A stretch of DNA of 64,000 nt from Salinibaculum sp. SYNS191 (GCF_037338445.1 NZ_CP147838.1:1674001-1738000); one strand, 5' to 3'; counted from the stretch's first letter, positions 16,050 to 24,616 are shown. Numbers and translations: made by a program. The notes: a model not told the origin generated them from the letters alone.

Positions 16050-16940
16050 TTACTCGTAGGTCGTCGTGTAGCCGCCGTCCCACAACAGGTCGCCGCCGTT
16101 GAGGTGTTTCCCGTGCCGGGAGAACCCGAAGGTGAACAGGTTCGCCACCTCCGCGGGCGTCATCATCTCCTTCGTGCGGGCCTGGCCGAGCATCACGTCC
16201 TCGACGACCTCCCGCTTGCCGATGCCGCGCTCTTCCGCCGTGTCCTCGATCTGATTCACCATCAGCGGGGTCAGCACGTAGCCCACGGAGACGGAGAAGC
16301 CCCGCAGCGTCCCCTCGCCCTCGGCGGCGATAGCGCGGGTCAGCCCGGTAATGCCGTGCTTTGCGGTGATGTAGGCCGGCTTTGCCTGCGTCGCGTAGTG
16401 GCCGTGGACCGAGGACATGTTGGCGATAGCACCGACGCCGTCGTCGGTCGCCTGGATGTGCGGTATCGCCTCCTGCGCGGTGAGAAAGGGCGCGCGGAGC
16501 ATGATGTCTGTCAGCAGGTCGTACTTCGCCATCGGGAAGTCCGCGATGGCGTCGATGTGTTGCATCCCCGCGATGTTGGCGACGTAGCGGAGGTCACCCT
16601 CGTCGGCGGCGGCCGCGACGACGGCCTCGACGTCGCCGTCGTCGGTCAGGTCCGTCTCGACGGCGTGGACGGTCCCCGGCGCGTCGAAGTCGGCGGCGAT
16701 GTCGGCGGTCTCCGCGAGGCCGTCCTCGTCGATGTCGGCCCCGACGACGGTCAGCCCGTTGACGGCGAGCGCGACGGCGGTCGCGCGGCCGATGCCCGAG
16801 GCCGCGCCGGTCACGAGCGCGACGCTCTCCCCGGTGAAGTGTGGGTCCTCGACCACCAGCAGGTCGTCGCGGGTGAGGTCCGGTGCGCTCAGATCGAAGT
16901 CGTTGTCGGTCACGGTCGAAGGTACGGCCAACGCGGGCAT
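16050..16940 (-). CDS. bdhA: 3-hydroxybutyrate dehydrogenase (SDR family)
   Basis: The 296-aa short-chain dehydrogenase has the cofactor motif TGAASGIGRA at about residues 44-53, NIAG, the catalytic Ser in ANMSSVHGH, and YITAKHG (Tyr-x3-Lys). The substrate-loop segment (MMTPAEVANLFTFGFS) and the ending GGDLLWDGGYT match 3-hydroxybutyrate dehydrogenases. An N-terminal extension of about 35 residues precedes the Rossmann fold. It is co-transcribed with the patatin depolymerase; together they turn stored PHB into acetoacetate for the acetyl-CoA pool. Confidence 0.8.
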   Translation of the reverse strand: MPALAVPSTVTDNDFDLSAPDLTRDDLLVVEDPHFTGESVALVTGAASGIGRATAVALAVNGLTVVGADIDEDGLAETADIAADFDAPGTVHAVETDLTDDGDVEAVVAAAADEGDLRYVANIAGMQHIDAIADFPMAKYDLLTDIMLRAPFLTAQEAIPHIQATDDGVGAIANMSSVHGHYATQAKPAYITAKHGITGLTRAIAAEGEGTLRGFSVSVGYVLTPLMVNQIEDTAEERGIGKREVVEDVMLGQARTKEMMTPAEVANLFTFGFSRHGKHLNGGDLLWDGGYTTTYE

Positions 16941-17094
16941 AACTGCACCTCACCCGGAGGTAAGGCCGTCACTGGCGGACAAGATCGGGTTTCGGACCGG
17001 TAACCCGCCAACCATGTGGTGTGGTAACATACATTAGTGTCGGGAGGTAAGCTAGTAGTGTCCAGTAGCTGGCACACCCAGCACGTGAGTCCCG

Positions 17095-17274
17095 ATGGCA
17101 ACGACAGCACCAGACAAAAACGACAGGTTCCCGACGACAGGGCCCGACGACAGCACCTACGACCGCTACCGCTTCGACACCACAGTCGACGGCGAGGCGC
17201 TCATCTACGACGATACGGTCGCCAACGCCTGGATTCAGTCGACGCGGTGCGTCTCGCTGGAGGAGTGGCGCTAG
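17095..17274 (+). CDS. Small acidic haloarchaeal protein (DUF7331-like), 59 aa
   Basis: An ATG at 17095 opens a 59-residue acidic protein (MATTAPDKNDRF...). Its core, YDRYRFDTTVDGEALIYDD followed by VANAWIQS, resembles a widespread haloarchaeal small-protein family that I recall as DUF7331. The function is unknown. The stop overlaps by four bases the stop end of the convergent TSUP transporter gene, so each mRNA is antisense to the other at its 3' end. Confidence 0.65.
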   Translation: MATTAPDKNDRFPTTGPDDSTYDRYRFDTTVDGEALIYDDTVANAWIQSTRCVSLEEWR

Positions 17275-18272
17275 GCCAGCAGTTCCACGCCGAGGACGAT
17301 TAGTCCCACGACGCCGAAGACGACACCCAGCCCCATCTCCATCAGGTCGCTGGGGACGTACTTGCCGACGCGCGAGCCGACTGTACTGCCGACGACGACG
17401 CCCGGAATCGACCAGGCGACGATGTACCAGACCGGCGTGGCCGTCAGCGCGTGGACGAGCGCGCCCGCCCCGGCCGCGATGGCGAGGGTGAACACGCTCG
17501 TCGCGACGGCGACCCGCGGCGGGATGCGACACCGGACGACGAGCTGCGTGGTGACGATTTCCGGGAGGCCCGCGCTGATGAGACCGGTGATGAAGCCACC
17601 GACACCCGACAGCGCCACACCCGGCGGCCGCCAGCAGGTGTCGTAGGTGAACGTCTCGCCGTCGGCCGCCTCGATTGTCGTCGTGCCGCGACCGTCGTTT
17701 TTCTCCTTCAGGAAGTCGTTCTCGCACTCGCCGGGTTCGCACTTCTCCGGCGGGTCGTAGTAGACGAGGAAGGCACCCAGCACGACGAGTCCGCCGCCGA
17801 AGACGAGTTTCAGCAGCGTCGGGTCGACCAGGTGGGCGGCGAACGCGCCGACGACGACGGCCGGCACCGCGGCCGCCAGCAGCCACTTCGCCGTCCGGTA
17901 GTCGACGACGTTCTGCTTGACGTACGACCGTAGCCCGTTGCCCATGCCGAAGACCTCCGTCAGTAGCCCCGCGCCGATTGCCTGCGAGGGGGTCAGCCCG
18001 ACGACGAGCATGAAGAAGGGGCTGAAAAAGAGCGCGCCCGAGACGCCGGAAGCGATGGCGACCGTCGAGAAGGCGATCGCCGCGGGGAACACCCACCAGT
18101 GGGTGGTGAACCGCTCCATGGTGAAGGCCGTGGGCGGACCGCCGCCGCCGTCTGCAGCCGTCACCGTGCCGACCAGTCCGAACAGTCCCGCCAGCGCCAC
18201 GAGCATCCAGAGGTGTCGTCGTCGCATCTCGTGGGTCGAGAAACCGCCGACGCGCGGATAACTGTAGCTCAC
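17271..18272 (-). CDS. TSUP-family (TauE/SafE) membrane transporter
   Basis: This 333-aa protein has about eight or nine transmembrane helices in two repeats. The first repeat has FSPFFMLVVGLTPSQAIGAGL and the second GGFITGLISAGLPEIVTTQL with VAVATSVFTL, typical of the 4-toluene sulfonate uptake/sulfite exporter family. A hydrophilic loop of about 45 residues between the halves contains Cys residues (KCEPGECEN, DTCW), which is unusual. The TSUP family exports or imports sulfur-containing anions and organic acids; the substrate is not predictable. Confidence 0.8.
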   Translation of the reverse strand: MSYSYPRVGGFSTHEMRRRHLWMLVALAGLFGLVGTVTAADGGGGPPTAFTMERFTTHWWVFPAAIAFSTVAIASGVSGALFFSPFFMLVVGLTPSQAIGAGLLTEVFGMGNGLRSYVKQNVVDYRTAKWLLAAAVPAVVVGAFAAHLVDPTLLKLVFGGGLVVLGAFLVYYDPPEKCEPGECENDFLKEKNDGRGTTTIEAADGETFTYDTCWRPPGVALSGVGGFITGLISAGLPEIVTTQLVVRCRIPPRVAVATSVFTLAIAAGAGALVHALTATPVWYIVAWSIPGVVVGSTVGSRVGKYVPSDLMEMGLGVVFGVVGLIVLGVELLA

Positions 18273-18459
18273 ACCCGCGTAACTCGGTCAACGTAGCCTC
18301 AGTCAGCGCTACCCGTCTGCGACCCCAGGCGGGGCCACGACCGGCCACACCGTCGTCAAGGTACTCTCCCAGGACGCCATCCCGAGAATCGACGACCCGG
18401 CGTTCGAAAGTTCTCTCGAAGGAATCTGAGCGGTGTCAGGTGTGTGAGACGCGGGTGCG

Positions 18460-18951
18460 CTACGCGGCGGCGTCGAGCGCGTCGACGGCGTCCTTGACGG
18501 CCCCCCAGTCGGGCTGGGTCGTCGGGTCCTCCGTGCTCCAGGCGAAGCGGACCGTCCCGTCGGTGTCGACCAGAAAGACAGAGCGCTTGGCGATTCGCTT
18601 GTGCCCCTGGAACTCGTCGAAGAGCACGTCGTAGGCCTCGGCGACGTTGCCGTCGCTGTCCGAGAGCAGCGGGAACGTCAGCCCCTCCTGCTGGGCGAAC
18701 GCCGAGTGGCTGAACGTCCGGTCGGTGGAGATGCCGAAGACGGTCAGCCGGTCGTCCAGTTCGAACCACGCCACGTCGTGCAGCGAGCAGACGTGGTCGG
18801 TACACTGCGGGTGGAAGTCGAACACGTAAAAGTTCACCAGCACCGGCCCCGCGTCGAGGGCGTCGGCCAGGCTGTACTCCCGCAACTCGCTGCCCGCGTC
18901 GTCGGTCCCGGGGAGGCTGAACCCGGGCGCCTCCGCACCTTCCTGTAACAT
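18460..18951 (-). CDS. PrxQ/Bcp-type peroxiredoxin
   Basis: The 163-aa thioredoxin-fold protein has a peroxidatic Cys50 in FHPQCTDHVC and a second Cys55 five positions on, the Cys-x4-Cys spacing of atypical two-Cys PrxQ/Bcp enzymes. GISTDRTFSHSAFAQ and FPLLSD are family landmarks. It reduces H2O2 or organic peroxides in the cytoplasm, using a thioredoxin-like donor. It begins at the ATG at 18951. Confidence 0.85.
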   Translation of the reverse strand: MLQEGAEAPGFSLPGTDDAGSELREYSLADALDAGPVLVNFYVFDFHPQCTDHVCSLHDVAWFELDDRLTVFGISTDRTFSHSAFAQQEGLTFPLLSDSDGNVAEAYDVLFDEFQGHKRIAKRSVFLVDTDGTVRFAWSTEDPTTQPDWGAVKDAVDALDAAA

Positions 18952-19006
18952 CGGCTGGACGGACCGGTCGCCGACATATCAGTATCCAGTAAGTCGAGCG
19001 TGAGTG

Positions 19007-19131
19007 GGTTACCGGTCGCTCACCCCGATTTCGTGCCTTTTTTGGCCCGCTTACCGACCGGTTACCGAGTTCCCCTCAATTCAGCGAGAGGTTATCCGTG
19101 TGGCTCCGTTCAGGGTTACGTAGGGTAACCC
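19007..19131. promoter_or_regulatory. Cluster of GGTTACC elements upstream of the membrane-protein gene
   Basis: GGTTACC occurs at 19007-19013 and 19060-19066, with variants TTACCG at 19051 and GGTTATCC at 19090. A perfect 7-bp inverted repeat, GGGTTAC/GTAACCC with a 5-bp spacer, lies at 19113-19131, 25 bp before the ATG at 19157. The density suggests a multi-site operator. The small winged-helix protein encoded at 19691 is a candidate binder. Confidence 0.45.
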
Positions 19132-19156
19132 GGGCGACCGGGACCCGGTGAAACAC

Positions 19157-19588
19157 ATGGTAGAGGTCACACTCCTCAACGGACTCGTGGGCGGACTGAT
19201 CGCAACGATAGTCATGACGGTCTTCATGATGGCGCTGGGCGACGACTCGCCGCCGCCGACGGCGCTGTTCTGGTCGAAGTACGTCGGCAGCGGTGAGCCG
19301 GAGGAGTACGTGATGCCGGGGATGGCGTTGCACCTCCTGTACGGCCTGGTCGCCGGCGCGGTACTGGCGGTGGTGCTGCCGGCGGTCGGACTCGCCGACG
19401 TCGGACTGACCACGCTGGTCGGCATCGGCATCGCCTACGGGGTCGTGCTGTTCGTCGGCGCGGCCGCCTTCTGGATGAACGTCGTGCTGGCGCTGGAGCC
19501 GGAACGGAAGCAGGTTGGCGCGTTCCTGCTCTTTCACCTCGTCTACGGCGTCGTCCTCGGTGGCATCCTCGGGGCGGGGCTGGTGTGA
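19157..19588 (+). CDS. Four-helix membrane protein of unknown function
   Basis: The start is placed at the ATG at 19157 (MVEVTLLNGLVGGLIATIVM), nine bases inside an alternative GTG. The 143-aa product has four predicted transmembrane segments (about 6-28, 48-70, 75-98 and 115-140) and a short polar loop, GDDSPPPTALFWSKYVGSG. No catalytic motif or family was recognised. The inverted repeat immediately upstream implies regulated expression; the winged-helix gene at 19691 follows on the same strand. Confidence 0.6.
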   Translation: MVEVTLLNGLVGGLIATIVMTVFMMALGDDSPPPTALFWSKYVGSGEPEEYVMPGMALHLLYGLVAGAVLAVVLPAVGLADVGLTTLVGIGIAYGVVLFVGAAAFWMNVVLALEPERKQVGAFLLFHLVYGVVLGGILGAGLV

Positions 19589-19690
19589 CCCGACCCAGGG
19601 TAAGCCGGTGAGGTGTGGGTAAGAAGCCGTTTTGTACGGGCACGGACGACGATACGTGACGGCAAGCCGCCGCGGCGTGCCGGAGAGAGA

Positions 19691-19954
19691 ATGGAGGAAA
19701 CGAACTACCGGCTGCTCGAACGCGTCGTCGAGGTCCACGACAGGACCGGCGGGGCGGTTCAACCGGCCAGACTGGCGTCGGCCGCCGGGTGCGACGTGGC
19801 GGCAGTCAGGGACCGGCTGGAATCCCTGGAGGAGTGCGACCTGGTCGCGCCGGTCGACGGCGGGTACCGGCCGACGGTGACTGGACGGGAACTGCTCGCG
19901 CTCGACGTCGACGACCCGACGTGGCTCGTCGTCGACACCGGCGACGAGTGCTGA
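19691..19954 (+). CDS. Small winged-helix protein, 87 aa
   Basis: The ATG at 19691 follows a purine-rich GGAGAGAGA. The 87-aa protein has one winged-helix domain: YRLLERVVEVHDRTGGAVQ, the recognition region LASAAGCDVAAVRDRLESL, then a wing with YRPTVTGRELL. The tail is acidic. It could repress the neighbouring membrane-protein gene or its own promoter, because GGGTAAG elements (19598 and 19617) resemble the upstream GGTTACC cluster. No named family was assigned. Confidence 0.6.
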   Translation: MEETNYRLLERVVEVHDRTGGAVQPARLASAAGCDVAAVRDRLESLEECDLVAPVDGGYRPTVTGRELLALDVDDPTWLVVDTGDEC

Positions 19955-20032
19955 GCGCCAGTCTCGCCGAAGTGTGAACATTCTTTACACGTGCCACGCT
20001 ACGTACAATACGACCGTACGACGGCCGCCACC

Positions 20033-20650
20033 ATGACAGACAATAGCACCGACCAGTCCCCGTTTCCCCGCCGCGGTGACCCGCCGGACGTCGACCTCTC
20101 CGGCCGTCCCTACGCCATCTACCGCTGTACGGACTGTCACAACGTCGTCCTCTCGATGCAGGACTGCGACGGCGGGATGACCTGCCACGGCGAGGCGATG
20201 GAGCAGGTGACAGAGACCCACATGGACGTCGAGCCGCCGGACCTCCGCGAGGTCCTGCTCGACGCCTTCGGCCTGCCGAAGATGGGGCTGGACATCTGCC
20301 TGTGCGTCATCGGCGAGGGACCGCTCTCGCCGAAGGAGGTCGCCGAGCGACTGGACTACGACGAGAGCACCATCCGGACGTACCTGAACCGCCTGGTCGA
20401 GCTGGGCCTGCTGACGAAGTCACAGCTCAACCGCGAGGGCGGCGGCTTCGTGACCGTCTACCACTCCATCGACCTGGAGAAGATGCGCCGGGAGACGCTG
20501 ACGGGCTTCTACGTCTGGGCGGGCGAGGCCGCCGCGCTCATCGAGCAGGCCAACCTCACGAAGGAGGACTACCTCGACGCCGACTACTCCGAGGGCCTCG
20601 AAGAGGTGTTCTGGGAGCAGTTCCGCGACGGACGACCCGACGGGGACTGA
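20033..20650 (+). CDS. Zinc-ribbon/winged-helix transcription regulator
   Basis: The start is the ATG at 20033 (205 aa). The N-terminal region has a Cys cluster, CTDCHNVVLSMQDC then TCHGEAM, resembling a metal-binding ribbon. A CxC pair (DICLCVIGEG) leads into a MarR/TrmB-like winged helix at about residues 95-160 (LSPKEVAERLDYDESTIRTY). A C-terminal helical part follows with many acidic residues. The Cys content suggests metal or redox sensing. Targets are unknown; the next gene downstream is an HxlR regulator with its own promoter. Confidence 0.7.
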   Translation: MTDNSTDQSPFPRRGDPPDVDLSGRPYAIYRCTDCHNVVLSMQDCDGGMTCHGEAMEQVTETHMDVEPPDLREVLLDAFGLPKMGLDICLCVIGEGPLSPKEVAERLDYDESTIRTYLNRLVELGLLTKSQLNREGGGFVTVYHSIDLEKMRRETLTGFYVWAGEAAALIEQANLTKEDYLDADYSEGLEEVFWEQFRDGRPDGD

Positions 20651-20732
20651 TATAAATATCTGTCGGGGATATGGAGCGGCGTCGCCAGTCAGAGATGCCT
20701 TAAGAGGTGTTCCTGCCGTCAGAACGAGTACG

Positions 20733-21113
20733 ATGAGTTCCGAACACCACGCTGCCGCCGACTGGGCGGAGGGTGAACGCACGGTACAGACGCCGCTTTT
20801 CGTCGACGCGGAGACGGTCCTCCACGGGATGCGCGACATCGTCGGGCGCAAGTGGCACCCCATCCTGGTGTACTACCTGCTGACCGAGGGACCGCTGGGT
20901 TTCAGCGCGCTCAAATCGCGCGTCGACGGCATCTCCTCGAAGATGCTCTCCGAGAGCCTCTCGGACCTCGAAGAGGCCGAACTGGTCACGCGGGAACTGC
21001 TCAGCGACCAGCCGGTGCGCGTCGAGTACGCGCTCACCGACCGCGGCGCGGCCCTGGAGCCCGTCATCACCGAGATGGTCGCCTGGGGCAGCGAACACGG
21101 GGAGGGCCGGTAG
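20733..21113 (+). CDS. HxlR-family winged-helix regulator next to a disulfide reductase
   Basis: The 126-aa protein contains one HxlR winged helix: MRDIVGRKWHPILVYYLL, GFSALKSRVDGISSKMLSE, and YALTDRG. Its stop is immediately followed by the ATG of the FAD-dependent disulfide reductase (no gap), so the two are co-transcribed. A CCTTAAGAG element about 30 nt before the ATG and a GATAT-AA-ATATC inverted repeat at about 20650-20661 mark a probable regulated promoter. Confidence 0.85.
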   Translation: MSSEHHAAADWAEGERTVQTPLFVDAETVLHGMRDIVGRKWHPILVYYLLTEGPLGFSALKSRVDGISSKMLSESLSDLEEAELVTRELLSDQPVRVEYALTDRGAALEPVITEMVAWGSEHGEGR

Positions 21114-22478
21114 ATGGCCGACTACGACGTGCTCGTCGTCGGTGGCGGCACCGGCAACAACGTCGCGGCCGCCGCGGCCGACGCCGGCCTGGAGACGGCC
21201 CTCGTCGAGAAGGGCAAACTCGGCGGGACCTGCCTCAACCGGGGCTGCAACCCCTCGAAGATGCTCATCCAGGCGGCGACGGCCGCCAACCACGTCCGCG
21301 AGGCCGAGCGGTTCCACCTCGACGCGACGCTGTCCGGCGTCGACTTCGCGGCCATCGTCGACGAGATGGACGAGACGCTGTCCGGGCTGGCCGACGGGAT
21401 GGAGGACAGCTACCGCGAGAAGGAGCACCTGACGATGTACAGGGACGAGGCGGTCTTCGTCGAGGAGCGCACCGTCGAGGTCGGCGGCGAGCGCGTCTCC
21501 GGCGAGAAGGTCGTCGTCGCCGCCGGCTCTCGACCGCTCGTGCCGCCCATCGACGGCCTGGACGAGGTGGACTACCTGACCAGCGCGGAGGCGCTGTACC
21601 TGCGCGACCAGCCCGAGAGCATGGTCGTCCTCGGCGGCGGCTACATCGCCGTCGAACTGGGCTACTTCTTCGAGTCGCTTGGCACCGACGTGAAAATCGT
21701 CGAGATGATGGACTCGCTGGTCCCCCGCGAGGACGAGGCCCTGTCGGAGACCTTTACGGAGATTGCCAGCGAGCGCCACGAGGTCTACACCGGCCACCGC
21801 GCCACCGCCGTCGAGGACGGTGGCGACGGCGTCACCGTCCACGCCGAGACGGAGGACGGCGACGAGATAGCGGTCTCCGGCGAGGAACTGCTGGTCGCGC
21901 TCGGCCGCCGCCCGAACACGGACACGCTGGACGTCGAGGCGGCGGGCATCGAGACCGACGACCGCGGATTCGTCGAGACCAACGAGTACCTGGAGACCTC
22001 CGCGGAGAACGTCTGGGCGCAGGGCGACATCGCCGGCAACCAGATGTTCAAACACTCCGGGGACTACGAGACAAAGCGCGTCGTCGAGAACGTCGTCCAC
22101 GACGGGCAGGCCGCGGTCGACTACACCGCCATCCCCCACGCCATCTTCACCGAACCCCAGATGTCCGGCGTCGGCGCGACGGAGCAGGACCTCCGCGAGG
22201 AGGGCACGGAGTACGTCGTCGGCCGGCAGTCGCTGCCGGACACGCCGATGGGCCGGGCGAAGAAACTCGACCACGGCTTCGTGAAGGTGCTTGCCGCGCC
22301 CGACGGCGAGATTCTGGGCTGTCACATGCTGGGCTACGAGGCGTCGACGATGATTCACGAGGTGGTCGTGGCGATGCGCTCTGCCGGCGGCACCGTCTCG
22401 GACGTGACCGGCGTCATCCACGCCCACCCGACGCTGAACAAGGCCGTCCAGTACGCCTTCGAGGACGTGCCGCTCTGA
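21114..22478 (+). CDS. FAD-dependent pyridine nucleotide-disulfide reductase (Lpd / bis-gamma-glutamylcystine reductase-like)
   Basis: The 454-aa enzyme has an N-terminal FAD Rossmann motif (VVGGGTGNNVAA), the redox-active disulfide GGTCLNRGCNPSK, an NAD(P) motif (VVLGGGYIAVELGY) and a C-terminal dimerisation domain ending HAHPTLNKAV. It belongs to the dihydrolipoyl dehydrogenase/glutathione reductase/mercuric reductase family. Haloarchaea use gamma-glutamylcysteine and its disulfide reductase is in this family, so that role is plausible. The usual Glu five residues after the catalytic His (HPTLSE) is Lys here. No 2-oxoacid dehydrogenase genes are nearby. Confidence 0.75.
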   Translation: MADYDVLVVGGGTGNNVAAAAADAGLETALVEKGKLGGTCLNRGCNPSKMLIQAATAANHVREAERFHLDATLSGVDFAAIVDEMDETLSGLADGMEDSYREKEHLTMYRDEAVFVEERTVEVGGERVSGEKVVVAAGSRPLVPPIDGLDEVDYLTSAEALYLRDQPESMVVLGGGYIAVELGYFFESLGTDVKIVEMMDSLVPREDEALSETFTEIASERHEVYTGHRATAVEDGGDGVTVHAETEDGDEIAVSGEELLVALGRRPNTDTLDVEAAGIETDDRGFVETNEYLETSAENVWAQGDIAGNQMFKHSGDYETKRVVENVVHDGQAAVDYTAIPHAIFTEPQMSGVGATEQDLREEGTEYVVGRQSLPDTPMGRAKKLDHGFVKVLAAPDGEILGCHMLGYEASTMIHEVVVAMRSAGGTVSDVTGVIHAHPTLNKAVQYAFEDVPL

Positions 22479-22480
22479 GC

Positions 22481-22495
22481 GACGGGCTACCCGTC
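22481..22495. terminator. Hairpin between convergent stop codons
   Basis: GACGGG (22481-22486) and CCCGTC (22490-22495) form a 6-bp stem with a 3-nt loop between the converging disulfide reductase and glycerol kinase genes. There is no T run, so a role in termination is only suggestive. Confidence 0.3.
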
Positions 22496-24019
22496 CCTGT
22501 CCCAGTCCAGCGACCTGTTGACGGCCTCTTCCCACCGGCCGTACTTCCTGTCCGCCCGGTCTGCGTCCATCTCGGGTTCGAACTCCCTGTCAACCTGCCA
22601 GTTCGACCGAAGTTCGTCCAGGCTCTCCCAGTACCCGACCGCCAGCCCCGCCGCGTACGCAGAGCCCAGCGCCGTCGTCTCGTCGACCTCCGGACGGACG
22701 AGACCGGTCTGGATGATGTCGGACTGCAACTGGCAGAGGAAGTTGTTCTTGACCGCGCCGCCGTCGACGCGGAGCCTCGTCGTCTCCACGCCCGAGTCCG
22801 CCTCCATCGCCTCGGCGACGTCGCGCGTCCGGTAGGCGATGGACTCCAGCGTCGCCCGCACGATGTGTTCGCGCCGCGTCCCGAGCGTCATGCCGACGAT
22901 GGTTCCGCGCGCCCGCCCGTCCCAGTAGGGCGCGCCCAGTCCCGTGAAGGCCGGCACGAAGTACACTCCCTCGGTCGAGTCGACGGCGCGGGCCAGCTCC
23001 GCCGTCTCGACCGGGTCGTCGACGAAGCCGACCGTTCCGAGCCACTCGATGGCGGCGCCGGTGACGAAAATCGACCCCTCCAGCGCGTACTGGACGGGTT
23101 CACCCGACAGCTGGAAGCCAATCGTCGTCAGCAGGCCGTGCTCGGACTCGACCGCCTCGGTCCCCGTGTTCATCAGGTAGAACGACCCCGTCCCGTAGGT
23201 GTTCTTCGCGTCGCCCTCGTCGAAACACGTCTGCCCGAACAGCGCCGCCTGCTGGTCGCCCAGCGCGCCCGCGACCGGAATCTCCGCGTCGAGCGCGCCG
23301 TCGAGGTCGGTTGTCCCGTAGGTTTCCTCGTCGGAGGAGGGGCGCACTTCCGGCAGCATCGACGCCGGTATGTCGAACTCCGCCAGCAGGTCGGGGTCCC
23401 ACTCCATCTCGTGGATGTCGTAGAGCATGGTGCGGGCGGCGTTGGAGACGTCCGTGATGTGGTTGCCCGTCAGGTTGTAGATCAGCCACGCGTCTATCGT
23501 CCCCATCAGCAACTCCCCCGCCTCCGCCCGGTCGCGGACGTCCTCCGGCCGGGACCGCTGGAACTTTATCGGGTCGGCGTTGTCGAGAATCCACTCGGTC
23601 TTGGTCGCCGAGAAGTACGCGTCGGCTTCCAGCCCCGTCTTCTCGCGGATTTCCTCGACTTTCCCTTCCTCCTGGAGTTCCTCGACGCGGTCGGTGGTCC
23701 GGCGGTCCTGCCAGACCAGCGCGTTGTAGACTGGCGTGCCGCTCTCCTTGTCCCAGACGACAGTCGTCTCCCGCTGGTTCGTGATGCCCAGTGCCTCGAC
23801 CTGGGTCGCGTCGATGCTCGCCGCTTCGAGTCCCCGGGGGACGACCGCCGTCACGCTCTCCCAGATTTCGACGGGGTCGTGCTCGACCCACCCCGGTTCC
23901 GGGTATATCTGTTCGTGTTTCTCGTAGGCGTTCGCGACGACGCGACCGCTGTGGTCGAAGACCATGAAGCGGGTCCCCGTCGTCCCCTGGTCGATTGCAC
24001 CGACGTATGTCTGACCCAT
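22487..24019 (-). CDS. glpK: Glycerol kinase, second copy
   Basis: This 510-aa FGGY kinase starts MGQTYVGAIDQGTTGTRFMV, with the N-terminal phosphate-binding motif. It contains WQDRRT, the TLDMGR-like region NEYGTGSFYLMNTG here as NTYGTGSFYLMNTG, and the C-terminal ATP motif RVDGGAVKNNFLCQ. It phosphorylates glycerol with ATP to sn-glycerol-3-phosphate. It is very similar to the kinase at 27136-28668 along its whole length, indicating duplication. It is monocistronic, with an AT-rich TAATAAATACG block about 50 nt upstream. Confidence 0.93.
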   Translation of the reverse strand: MGQTYVGAIDQGTTGTRFMVFDHSGRVVANAYEKHEQIYPEPGWVEHDPVEIWESVTAVVPRGLEAASIDATQVEALGITNQRETTVVWDKESGTPVYNALVWQDRRTTDRVEELQEEGKVEEIREKTGLEADAYFSATKTEWILDNADPIKFQRSRPEDVRDRAEAGELLMGTIDAWLIYNLTGNHITDVSNAARTMLYDIHEMEWDPDLLAEFDIPASMLPEVRPSSDEETYGTTDLDGALDAEIPVAGALGDQQAALFGQTCFDEGDAKNTYGTGSFYLMNTGTEAVESEHGLLTTIGFQLSGEPVQYALEGSIFVTGAAIEWLGTVGFVDDPVETAELARAVDSTEGVYFVPAFTGLGAPYWDGRARGTIVGMTLGTRREHIVRATLESIAYRTRDVAEAMEADSGVETTRLRVDGGAVKNNFLCQLQSDIIQTGLVRPEVDETTALGSAYAAGLAVGYWESLDELRSNWQVDREFEPEMDADRADRKYGRWEEAVNRSLDWDRDG

Positions 24020-24148
24020 TATCCGAATCTGGCGGTAGTGCGAACGGTCATCTGGCGAGGCTACTCCTGCCCGTATTTATTACCTACGAGTATAAGATTT
24101 GCCCCCCATCGGCCGAGTGTGCCCGGCGGCACAGCGGGTGCCGCGTCG

Positions 24149-24616
24149 CTACTCGACGTCGAGGACGGTGACGTCGAAGACGAGCGTCTTCCCCGCGAGT
24201 TCGTGGTTGAAGTCGACCTGGACGGTGTCGTCGGTGACGGCGGTGACGTCCCCGTGGAGTCCGTTCTGTGCCTCGACGTGGAGCCCGATCTCCGGCGGGT
24301 TCCCCACCATTCCTTCGAAGGTATCTGGGTCGTACTCGCGGACGCGGTCCGGGTCGTGCTCGCCGTAGCCGTCCGCCGGCGGTACGGTCACCGTCGTCTC
24401 CGCGCCGGGCGTCAGCCCGACGACCGCCTCGTCGAGTCCGTCGATGACTTCGCCACGACCGACGGTGAACGACAGCGGGGTGGCGTCCGACTCCGTTTCC
24501 GTCGCGGCCAGCCCGTGTGCCGCGGCGACCGCCGGTTTCGACGTCGCGAAGACGCTGCCGTCCTCGAAGCGCCCGACGTAGTCGAGTCGGACGCGGTCGC
24601 CCTGTTCGATTGTCAC
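24149..24616 (-). CDS. SlyD-like FKBP-type peptidyl-prolyl isomerase
   Basis: The start is set at the GTG at 24616 (VTIEQGDRVRLDYVGRFEDG), where the FKBP fold begins; a GTG at 24661 would add 15 residues. The 155-aa protein has an FKBP half (VRLDYVGRFEDGSVF, FTVGRGEVIDGLDEAVVGL), an inserted flap domain of the SlyD type (about 85-130), and the closing strands FNHELAGKTLVFDVTVLDVE. It is a cytoplasmic folding helper without a His-rich tail. Confidence 0.88.
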   Translation of the reverse strand: MTIEQGDRVRLDYVGRFEDGSVFATSKPAVAAAHGLAATETESDATPLSFTVGRGEVIDGLDEAVVGLTPGAETTVTVPPADGYGEHDPDRVREYDPDTFEGMVGNPPEIGLHVEAQNGLHGDVTAVTDDTVQVDFNHELAGKTLVFDVTVLDVE

